Shown piece after piece: positions 37,878 to 48,800 of a stretch of 64,000 bases of DNA. Numbering within the stretch: position 1 is the first letter of the stretch; every line of letters starts with the position of its first letter. This stretch comes from Pomacea canaliculata (Eukaryota; Mollusca; Gastropoda; Architaenioglossa; Ampullariidae), in NCBI RefSeq assembly GCF_003073045.1, contig NC_037594.1:31050737-31114736 (forward strand), in the 5' to 3' direction. Both the position numbers and the translations under genes were made by a program. The notes beneath the pieces are model-generated. The model did no database searches. It saw only the letters and a list, made by a program, of their open reading frames with translations, and was not told the DNA's origin.

Positions 37878-40800
37878 ACCTGCTTTAACTGGCCTCAAGC
37901 AGGAAACCAGTTTAGTCATTTCCGTTTTCAGTAAAAGTAAAACACTTTGCTTTTTTCTCGACCAATGTTTTTTGTTATACAACAGCTGATGTCAACTTAT
38001 AGTACTCTCATTATCTTCCCTAAATATCACACGACGACGTCAGCTGCCATGACACCTCTAACGGCTACAGGGCTGTTTTCTTAGTCTCGCTACAAATAGA
38101 CTTCAATATAAAGCTGTAAACAATAAAGGTTGATGAAGTCTGAGTTCAACAGGTTCTTTCTGCCTGTGCACGTGAGGAGCATAAAGAAAATATTTGTTGT
38201 AATTGATTTGAAGTTGTCAAAAGACTGTCACCTTTAGTCTTATAAAAAGAGAGAAACATGGAGGGGAGGTATTAATGTAATGTGTCTGTGTAACGAACTG
38301 CGGTCTCAAGCTGTCTCGTCTTTGTACCTTTGTAGTCTACTTTCCACCCGCTTAGTTAACTCCTCTAACTTGCTGGGTGCTATGTCACATTATGACCCTA
38401 GCCCTCTAACCTCTGTTATAGTAATTTTACAGTTCCAGCAAATCCTGACACATGCTGTCAAGAAGGTTCTGTGGACAGCAATACTTATGGACATTGTCAT
38501 AATTCTCTTTGTTTTTGTTTGTGCTGACCTATTGCACTATCAAAGAAGATAATTTACTGACAGTGATGTTTTCATATGCTGACATCCTATACCTGTTGCC
38601 CATGTTACTTAGCTGGGCTTCTCCAGGTGATTTACGAAGAGACAAGAACAGCCACTACATTCAAAGCAAAGATTCAGTGTCAGATGCTTAAGGCGACAAA
38701 CCTCTGGCTGACTCCATGGACAAGTTTCGTCACTCGCCGAACCCAGTGGCGGCATCCATGATCATTACTAAGAATAGTTTAGAGAAAGGGACTTCCATCT
38801 CGAGCCTAACAGCTAATTAAGCTGCTGATTAGGTAGCTCTTTCTTTTGCCTTCCTTCTACACTGCTTGCCAGCATTAGGATGATGTCTTCCAACACCTGA
38901 AGCCTCAGTTGAAGTCGCAGTCGACAGAGGCCATCATTTTTTCATCAACCCTGACCGGCTACTAAGGAGTTCATGGCGATCACCGGCGATCGACAACTTT
39001 CTGGCTTCATTCGCCGGCCAGAAAACATTTAGATATCTATTATGTCACATGAGAAATACTGAATAAGGTGTGTCAATCGTACTGAGCCAATGGTATTCAC
39101 TAGGTTTCAGAACATTGTTTCCAGACACCAGACATTGTATCTAATAAACACCCGGTAACTAATGTCGGTCACTAACCCTGGATCACCCGACATACACGTG
39201 TAGCTTCTGCGCTTTCAACGCTTATTGTTTGGACATAATGTGCTCAGTCTGTGCAGTCTACACCGACAAAAGGCACCAGACAGTGAGCTTGTCAAACCTG
39301 GAGAACTAAGTACACCAGTCCTCATTGCTGACAATCATGAATAATTCAAGTTGGAGCTGAGGAAGACATGAGTAGGCGAGGTGGAACTCAACAATGACAA
39401 AACCTGGAACATTGACAATGTGTGTGACAACCGGAACAGTCTCACCTTCTCTTGCTAGATTTATGCAAATCAGCTATAGCCGCCTGTCTTCTGTATTTTG
39501 GAACATTTCTTTTTCTTCATTCTTTGTAGCTTCCGCCACTCAACTTTCACAATTTTATTAAAAAGCAGATCCTGAGAGTCGGGCTTAGCTCTTCTGTTCT
39601 GCGCATATACTAACACTTTGGGGTTTTTTTTTTTTTGTTTTTTTTAGTTTTGTCAGCTCGTTCACAGTGATAACTATTATCAATCAAATCGATCTGTCCT
39701 ATGGACAGCTTTTCGCACTCGCGCGCCGATGACCTGGCAGCAGCCATGAGTGTTACTAAAAATAGTTTAAGGCGGGGGTGGGGGACTACACGTTTCTACC
39801 CCAGTGTTGTACCAACGTGCGTGTCTCACCTTTGCGTGTCTCACGTGCGTGTCTCACAGTTGATACAGTTTTAATTCTGCACGAGAAATAGAAGTTCAAA
39901 GTACTGTCAACGAGTGACAGAGACAGAAGTACAAGCTTGACAAGGGAAACAACTGTTCCCCAATCAACTCACAATAAAAAGCTGTGGCAATGATTATCAG
40001 GAAATGTCTAGTTTCTTGTATTGTGTAAAAAGTGTGCATTCGCAAACATCTGGTTTTATTTTATTTCATGCATATACAGAGAATTATACCAAAACTGTTC
40101 GAAAAAGCTACCCGTATGCATATCCCCTTTCTATGTACATACATGTTTGAAATGCATTGTAACACATCACTATAAAATTTACTGGTATCAACTTTCAAAC
40201 GCTAACTTAACAAAAGCAAGAATATTGAAGGAAAGAATCGAGCTTACCATCATAAAACACATTTTTTCTACGATGTTGCCAAATAGCATATTTGTGAAAA
40301 CGTCAGCATGCAACATTATTGTTATTACATATTTCCCATGTGGATGTTATACTATCCTGATGTTTTGTATTTCATGTTCAGTTCTCATGGATAGTATTTG
40401 ACACAGACGCTCACACTCACACACTCACCTGGACATTTGTGTTTTCTTAAGTTCTAAACAAAACAACTAAATCTGCCTCTTCGCTGGCCCTGTGAACATT
40501 TAATCATATTAAAAATGCACAGTACTTATTGAAATAATACTATAATTGTGAAAAAAAACTAATTCTTAATGCACATCCAGAGAGATAGTAATTATTCAGC
40601 CACTAATTATCAAATATTCCAATATAAAGTTTCTTTTTCCAAGTTTGTTTGTCAACAGAAGTACGACAGCGTTTATAGTCCGGCACAAGGTGACTTTATA
40701 TTGTTAACACTTAATTCTCTTTTTAATAATACTGTTAAATAAAGTCACTAGAGATTCGTGTTCCACGGATCCAAGAAACCATAAAAATTCTACAAATCTA

Positions 40801-41141
40801 TTAAAAAAAAAACTGAGGCCGTTTGTAGGGCACAGACATTATGCCAGGTGGCGCCACCTCTTGGGAACGGGTGACCACAACTGTCTTGCTACTCTTGGTG
40901 AGCAAGTTCCTTCTAGCTGCTTCCTAGTCAACTACTCCAAATAAATGATTTGTGCACCTTACTAGAGAGACAGCCTCCACTCCCCACACGTAGTCTCTAG
41001 GAAGCCAAACACTGGCGACGGTTGATTATTTTGTTTCTCCTTTTTTCTTCCAGCTATCGAAACAAAAACAGTGTTACTCATTGGAATCAGGGCTGATTCG
41101 TTTATTTTGTGTCAGCCTTCTGTGACATTTCCCACTCCCCT

Positions 41142-41196
41142 TTAAAAAATAAAAAAAATAAATAAATAAAAAGCGAAAAAAACAAACAAACAAAAA
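41142..41196. repeat. A-rich simple repeat
   Basis: AAATAAATAAATAAAAAG then AAACAAACAAACAAAAA; could be the tail of a retroelement, but no body is recognised upstream. Confidence 0.7.
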
Positions 41197-41689
41197 TTTT
41201 GTTATTCTTCTTACTTCCGGAAACTTGCTGGTTGTGTTGTTTTTACAAGAGAGTGTAAGCCACTCCATAGTCACGTGACTGTAAGCTCAGCCTTTACCTG
41301 CAATGGCAGCTGTGCACACGGTTTGCAATGGGACGTGAAGAAGGTTTGCAAGGAGAGACGACAATAGCCCTGTAGGTGCTATTTCCTGTCGTAGTTCACC
41401 TTTTTCAAACCTCAATGCAAATCACAGAAAGAAGGAAAGTCAGACAACCTGAAGTGGTTACTTTTTAATTTGCAACGGTGAAGATATCGCCATTAAAAAT
41501 AATGGAGGTAGTCCTTTTATTGTTTGATTGTAAATTCTGAGAGCACTGTGAAGAATATTCACTCATTTCCATCATCATCTTTTCACTCTCTCTCTCGTGT
41601 CTCAGTAATGAGTAAAAACGAATAGTTCAACCATTTTTTTTTTTTGGTCGTGTTTAATGATCTCCGGGTGCAGAAAAAGATAAAGATTT

Positions 41690-42215
41690 TCAGTCTGGTC
41701 TTAATACCCATGATGAAAATTTTTCTGCTATAAAAGAAAAACTGTGGAGAATATTTCAAAAGAGTAAGTTGAGAATAAGTGTGTTTCAGGCTATAAAAGG
41801 AATGTATAATAGAATTAAAGCTAAAGTATAGCTAGGAGGTGATGAAACAGAATCTTTTCCATATCTTATGAGCTTAAACCAGGGAGAATGTGTTGCCATA
41901 TTTTGTTTCACTATTTATTGGTAGGTTAGTAAAAGATGAAATTGATGATGGTAAACATGGCATCCTCTTCAATCCAGATATCCTAGAATTGTTTATCTTG
42001 CTTTCTGCCGATGACAGCATTAATTTCGAATAGTAGTTTTAATACCAACATACCATGACATGCTCTGATAGACAACTATATAATGCACCCAGGTTCTAAT
42101 TTGTGTAATTGTATGATCTGTATTAGCAATGTACTAAAGCATTGTGATGTCACCGTGCTGTTAGGGGCCGATGAGCTAAGCAATACAAAAATATTCGATT
42201 CGATTCTTAGTCTAT
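41690..42215 (+). mobile_element. Degenerate LINE RT fragment with (TTCGA) 3' tail
   Basis: Broken frames give KLWRIFQKSK, AIKGMYNRIKAKV, ETESFPYLMSLNQGE and, after a shift, FIGRLVKDEIDDGKHGI and ELFILLSADD. This is the RT palm around the catalytic Asp pair, with the usual FADD changed to SADD. About 150 bp later the sequence ends in ATTCGATTCGATTC, the short repeat tail typical of CR1/L2-like element 3' ends. Several stops show it is dead. It lies just upstream of the sacsin gene on the same strand. Confidence 0.7.
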
Positions 42216-42353
42216 GTACCCATGTACCTACCTTCATGCCTGTTGTTTACAGAATGTGTTAATGAACAACACAACACTAGACTCAGCTGCTGACAGGTAA
42301 CATCGTCACAGACATTACCTGTGGAGGGTTCGCTGTGGTCTGTGCTTCTCAAC

Positions 42354-42357
42354 ATGG
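42354..42357 (+). other. SACS: Candidate sacsin initiator micro-coding exon (ATG G|gtgggt)
   Basis: The exon at 42893 begins mid-codon (..CC TCT GGA GCT GAA) and needs one base from an upstream exon. About 0.5 kb upstream, ATGG is followed directly by the donor gtgggt. Joining gives ATG GCC TCT GGA, i.e. M-A-S-G-A-E-S-D, an ordinary acidic N terminus directly ahead of the first SIRPT repeat. The phase fits, but four coding bases are weak evidence and a longer N terminus (for example a ubiquitin-like domain, as in vertebrate sacsin) cannot be excluded. Confidence 0.35.
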
Positions 42358-42892
42358 GTGGGTACAAACTTAAATCAGTATTTTATTGCACAGGAATTAA
42401 TTTGCTTGCTGAGTAATACCAGAGTACACTTATCTACAGAAGCAGAAACGATTTTAAATAAATCTTCGATAGAAATGGAGATATCCACAAGTACAGTGCC
42501 AGACTAAACTTGTGTTGAACTAGAGCACCCGGGGTGTTTCCCATCGACCGCAGCTTACTAGACATTTTACTTTGCAGTGACTAAAGGCAACAGGATGACG
42601 ATGGCAAAGCAAACATAAGGTGGAGCATAGAAATAGAAGGCGGAATGTGGAAGGCAGAGTTACAGTACCGAATATTAAGACATTTTTTCTCGTTCTGACA
42701 TGTTATATCAAATGTAATTATCTTTCTAAATGTAAAAAGTTGCTTCTGTCCTTTTCCTTGTGTAACGATCTGAAGCCTCCTCTCAGCTTCACAAATGTGA
42801 AAATCAAGTTTGCGACTTGCTTACAGTTTTGCTGGATTTCCGACTGGTTGTTTGGTTTGTTGGCTGGCAGTTTCATTGTCATTGTTCTACAG

Positions 42893-45800
42893 CCTCTGGA
42901 GCTGAATCGGATGGTGAAGAAGGGGAGGAGCTGGGTATCATTCGAGCCACCCTCATCCGGGAACTTCGCAATGTGCTGGACGAGTATCCTGATGATGGAC
43001 AGATCCTTAAGGTGGGTGAACACATTAAAACATTACATCACAGAAGGACTGACACAGGTTATTAAGATATGTGTGTGTTTGAATTCACACAAACTTCCTT
43101 CCTCAAGGAGGCGAACTTTCCAAATACACACAATACAAATGTTTGGTGCTGATGATGGTCTGTACCTCCATTTTAGAAAGTAACATACATAGAATACATA
43201 CTTTATGTTACTGTCAAAACAAGTGACACCTGGCAGTAGACATGGTAGTGTCTGACACAATAGAAGATGCGATAAAAAATGATAGAAAAGAGTTTGGTTT
43301 TCTAAAAACTCTAGAAAAAATAATTATTCCTAGATTTACGATCTGTAGTGATCTCCCTTTGCTCAATGGCAGCATGTTGTCATCCACTGTTTGTTTTATT
43401 ATTATTATTATTTTTTCTCGTGCAGATTGTGAACATTCACATATCGCTAAAATACTGATATAAAATACTTTCTTAAGAGACAATCTATATAAATAGATAC
43501 AGAAATACATTTCTTAATATGAGTGACTATAAATAGTCCTTATAAGGCTAGTAAATGTTATTTTATTATCCTTCTACTCAATGCCAATGTATTATACCAA
43601 TAAAATAAGGAACCATATTCTAAGCTGGTCCTAAAGAGACGGTTCTTTGTTTTGATGTTTCTCATTTGTATGAAGAAGAGCTCGAGCTCTGTAAATCTGT
43701 TGTTTATGTGACCTTTTTTCTCGCAGGAAATGATTCAGAACGCGGAGGATGCCGGTGCCTCCATGATGAAGTTTGTGTCAGACACCCGAGAATTCAACCG
43801 GAATGTCAGTCCCGTAGACATAAGAAAAAATCCACACCTGAAATTTCTGAAGGTGAATTGTGCTTGCATTTCCACATCGTCACTTCTTTTGTACTAAAAA
43901 GACATGATTCCTTTAGTTTATTGTTTTCCTTTGTTACTCCTCGAGGAGCCTAGGGCCGCAACAACACCTCGCTCGGGAGTTCCAGATGGGGCGTAGGGTG
44001 TTGAAAGCATGCCTGGCCTTGTTGATGCGGCTTTTGATGTCATCGTCAGCTCCACCGTCGTTGTTGACGATAACCCATAGATGTGATGACTTTGATATTT
44101 GTTTTAGTGGAGGGGGCTGGTGTTGACCTTGAGTTGCTCAGTTGGTGGTGGTATGTCAGGAAAAGATGGTGGAAGAGATCGGTATAGAATTTCTTCGATG
44201 TGCTCCATCCAGCGGTCTCTTTGTCCTGCGTCGCTTGTTATGGTCTTGCCATCGTTGATCTTGACCGACTTGTTTGGGTTAATGCTCCTGCCTGACAGAG
44301 TTTCCGTTATTTCTTATCATCATGACTGTATTAATATAGTTGTAAACAATACTATCCAAGTCCCATTATTAAATAATGGTAATTATTTTACACTTCGTGT
44401 TTTAATTGCTTTACTCTAGTAAATGTTTTATTTTGATGCCTTTTTTACGAGATTTTTTTCCTCGAATGGATTCATTTGTCTACAATACTTTCATTGTGAG
44501 TGATTTTTTTTCGGAACACAGGGACCCGCTCTGTACGCCTTCAACAATGCAAAGTTCAGCGAGAGGGACTGGCAGGGCATCCGGATGATTCACACCAGCA
44601 TCAAGGAGGCAGACCCTCTCAAAGTCGGACGCTTTGGTCTCGGCTTCAAGTCGGTATTTCACCTGACAGGTAAGTTTTGTAGCAAGTACATACTCAACCA
44701 CGTGTCTGCTGACACGTTTCCTCTAATACATAAGACAGATGTACATAAATGTAAACATAAACTAACCAAACTAATCTCACCATAGGAACATTTTCAGGCA
44801 AGCTTTTAAGGCTCATGCAAAGTAAAAACAATTCCGTTTTATTCTGAGTTATATATTCCTTTGTAAAATTATTTTGCTTGCAGACCGTCTGACCATTGTA
44901 AGTGGAAACTTTCTTCTGTATATGGATCCGTTTAAAGGCGAAGATCGGTGCTGCATTCTTAAAAAACTCTCACGAATAAAAAGGAGCGAAAAGGAATGTC
45001 TGCTGCAAGGACTTAGTGGAATATTTGGAGTTGATGAGGAGATGTTTCAGTCAGGTCACTATCCTGGTACAATGTTCTGGTTCCCTCTCAGACACGAGGC
45101 AAACGATCTGTCCAGCACTGTCTACTCTGTTGACAAGATTAACGATCTGTGGCAAGCCTTTAAGACCGAAGCTTCTGGAATCCCGTTGTTCCTGAAGAAA
45201 ATCGAGACTGTGGGGCTGTACACGAGACGACAGGACAAACAACTCAGTCTTGACTTTCAAGTGGGACTTGCTACCAGTTGCCTGGACAGTGTTCGAAGGG
45301 AAAATATAACTTTTATCGAGGCAATCATCGCTGCTGGTGGACAGATGCCGGAAACTAAGGTGTGGAACAGCCTCATCAAAGAAGTGGAGATGCTAGATGA
45401 CCATGACGGACAGTCTGTGGTTCAGAGCGAGAAATGGCTGGTAGTCAACTATCACCCTGGTGGATCGGACCTGTCCCCGGAGCTGAGTGAACTGTGCAAT
45501 GACCCCCAGCTGTCTTACAAGCCCTATGTGGGCGTGGCAGCTCCACTGGAAGGACAAACAAATTTCCAGGTACTCAAACTCTCTTCTGTTTTACTTTCAT
45601 TAGATTTTATGTGAAGAACTACAACAAATTAATTTGCATTTCTTCTCGGTAGTACACACAAGTTGGTGGGACCTTTTATTCCTTGGCAAAGGGCACCGAC
45701 CTGTCTGAGAGCAATGGCAAAAAACGACAATCAGGAGGCGAACCGATCTCGGTCGGGTTGTGAGGAGGCAATAATAGAACTGGTATTGCTTAATGTATAT

Positions 45801-48800
45801 TACGGATGAATAAATCACATTAATATTATTGTAAATAAATATCGATCTCTAAGTGTCTTTCGTGTCAGACACTCAGATAAAAGCTCTACTGCCTATTTTC
45901 ATTGATCGCCACAGAGCCAGATCTTCTGTTTCCTTCCTCTGCCCCTGGAATCTCGCAGCCCCACAGGACTGCCGGTCCATGTCAACGGCTTCTTTGCCCT
46001 CAGTCAGAACCGCCGCCATGTCAAGTGGCCCACGGCGGACCAAATGAGCCACCAGGTTCACGTGGAACCGTCCCTCCGCTGGAACCGTCTGCTGGTGGAG
46101 CAGCTGCTTCCAGCCTGTTATTCCATGCTGCTGACGAGGTGAGGAAACTGGCTTCTTGCGCACCTTCTTAAGTTTTGATTCAACATGCTTAACCTGAAGA
46201 ATTCCTTGCTGCCAACTGTCAGGGACATTCAAATACTTGTCTGCAGTGTCTTAAAATTAGTTTGTGTATGTTTATCAAAGCGTGCCTGTCCGCCATTTGT
46301 AGGCCAGAACAGTCGTTATTACGGTTGCTCTGTAGATGTTTGAACGTCTTCATGTGAGGGAACATGTTAATGAGAGAAAGACAATCAGTTTGTCATCCGA
46401 TTTGCTAAATTTCTTCACAGGCTTAGAGAGCTGCACGTGACACGTCCCCTCCACTTCTACACCATGTGGCCTGACATGAGCAGTGTGACAGAAAAATGGC
46501 AGCCATTGGTGGAGCCTTTGTTCGTTACCATGGCAACGAAACCAGTATACTGCACAGAGGGCGGCCAGTGGGTGGAGCTTGCCAATGCCTTGTTGAGTAC
46601 AATTACAGACGACATCTCTACCGACATCAAACGCACAGTTCACAAAGCTTACCTGGTGTGTCAGGAGAATCTTATCGTCCTTCCCCAGAATGTCCTGGAA
46701 GGCCTCAGTCTGTCAGGTGGTCTGTCAACAGTTGCCTTAGCAACCCCACAGAGACTCAGTCGTCTGCTGCAGTCGTGTTTGTCACAATTTGAAAGCCAAG
46801 AAAGGTGTCACCTCCTTGCCTACCTGTGTGATCAGAAAGATTTGTCGCTGCTGCAAGGTCTCCAACTTCTTCCTCTCCAGGATTGCTCCTTCAGGGCTTT
46901 CACTAGACAATCTTCCACGACTTTCTTCTGTCAAGAACAGGACCTCAGACTTTTCCCTGGCCTTGAAACCCACTTCTGTTCCTGTAAACTGCCGCACGAC
47001 CTTCGACATCATCTACATGACATCGCTGTGTCAGGTTTGTTGTCAACAACTTCTACCTTTACATTATATAATTGAGAAAGATGCATGAATATATTATACA
47101 GAGAAAGATGCTTTTCCTGGAGCAATGAAAAAATAGGGGCACCATGTATGTTCGCTTTCAAACGCCTAATTTAATAATCAAATTCATCCCAACAGGTGTG
47201 TTTATAAATGTGCATGTTTATGAATACATGTATCTACATACCAGTGTTTCATTGTGTCTTATTTTCACGTACATGTGTTCGTATGTGTACATGCATCTCT
47301 CATATATATGTATACACATATAATCGATATGACATTTTCAGGAAATTATTCTTTGAGGTTGATGGCGGAGAAGGACGTGAGCCACCTGCTAATGAAAAGT
47401 ATTCAATGTAGGTTTGAGCAACGAGAACCTATCGTTCCTCTAGACGACCAGTGGCTCCAAGATGTTTGGAATTTCCTACTTAAGAATTTTTCAGACAGCC
47501 TGGAGGACTTTTCATTGATGCCACTAATGCCGTTTCTTCAAGGCAATAGCTTTGTCCTCAAACCTCTCATAGGAAACTACGTGTGCAAAGAAGTGAGTGG
47601 GATGGACCCGCTTTCAGACAACCTCATCACCTGCCTTACAAAACTCGGCATCACTGTCCTCTCTCACCTGCCAGATGACGTCATCAGGCATCCACAGGTG
47701 CTCGGTCAGTTAGTGCAGTGGCCTTCACCTCAGAACATTCTCACCTTACTGTCTCATATCAGCGAAGGTGAGAGCATGCAGAGTTCGACTGTGCTCTCGT
47801 TCAACCAAGCAAGCACGGATGAGGACCGAGCGTGTCTGATCAAACTCCTCGACGACTGCCGAGACTTTGTACTGAACATCAACCTTCGCAAGCTGTTGCA
47901 GCAGCTGAACTTGTTCTCGTGTCTTCCTGACCGCACAATCACAAATGTAGCTTGTGTAAGTGCCATAGCACCCGATCACTTGCCGCCAGTACCAGTACCC
48001 AGACAGATGCTTCTGTGTCAGGAGTCACGTGACAGGAGGGTGGCACTACAGCTTGGGGGACGAGTGGAGAGTCTGCAAGACATCAGTCGTGAGATCCTGC
48101 TGAAAATGCAGCCAGATAGGGAAGAGTACTCACTAGAGCAGAAACAGCAGTTTATGATATTTTTCATGGATGAGTTGGTGAATGACAAATTACTATGCCA
48201 ACTGGCCAGAAGAGTGTAAAATTCCTTACAACAACATCATCCAAGCAGCTGAAAGCTGTGGAAGATCTCTGTGACCCGTCTCACAAACTGCTGAAGGAGG
48301 TCTTAAGTGATGATTCTTTTCCTCAGTGCGAAGACGACTTTATTGACAAGCTACAAAAACTGGGTCTCAGAGATGAAAGCCAAGTGACTTCAGAAGAGTT
48401 TCTACAAGTTGCTGAGTCGCTGAACGCCAGTCACGATCACCCAGCCTCCATCAGACGGGCTCAGTCGCTGTGGACATTGCTGACGTCACAGATATCTCGA
48501 CTTGATTCGCGCGCCCTGCACGAGCTGTCACAGTACAGGTGTTTACCTGCTCTTCACGCAAAGTCAATGCCAGACAGTTATCCGTGCGATCTTCCAACGG
48601 CTTGTCCAGAGGCTGTCCTAGTCAGTCCTAGAGATGTTTACCCATACCAGCACCTCGCCCTCGTAGGATCAGTCTCACCCGTAGCGGATGAAAAGTTGAG
48701 CTGTCATGAACGCATACAAAGAACTTTTTAAACAAGAGGTTCCTGTAGAAAGCGTCCTGACACACTTGGCTAATATCACCAAGTTTTATAACACTCACAA

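Larger units (their letters stand above)
33701..42353. other. Intergenic region between ARPC2 and the sacsin-like gene
   Basis: No gene seen. It holds two LINE RT remnants (34.06-34.35 and 41.69-42.22 kb), tandem repeats at 35.87-36.01, 36.92, 37.09-37.46 and 37.81-37.88 kb, and a pair of diverged dispersed repeats at 38.71 and 39.70 kb. Open frames inside the 37-kb minisatellite are products of its repeat unit, not genes. Confidence 0.5.
42893..46138 (+). other. SACS: Sacsin SIRPT repeat 1, HSP90-like ATPase module
   Basis: Exons 1-6 encode the first repeat. RELRNVLDEYPDDGQILK (42.95-43.01 kb) leads into EMIQNAEDAGASMMKF (43727 on); then GPALYAFNNAKF and GRFGLGFKSVFHLTD (44.52-44.67 kb), FWFPLRHEA, and PVHVNGFFALSQNRR (about 46.0 kb). 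Glu and Asn of the N-box and the glycine-rich loop are present, but the usual DDAG is EDAG. The in-frame 99-nt segment 45653-45751 lies just before the SQIFCFLPLP strand and may be an optional linker exon. Confidence 0.9.

Noticed and set aside
42620..43183. 187-codon frame as the sacsin N terminus
   Set aside because: It is in a different frame from the exon 42893-43011 that encodes RELRNVLDEYPDDGQILK, and it runs through the acceptor and donor.
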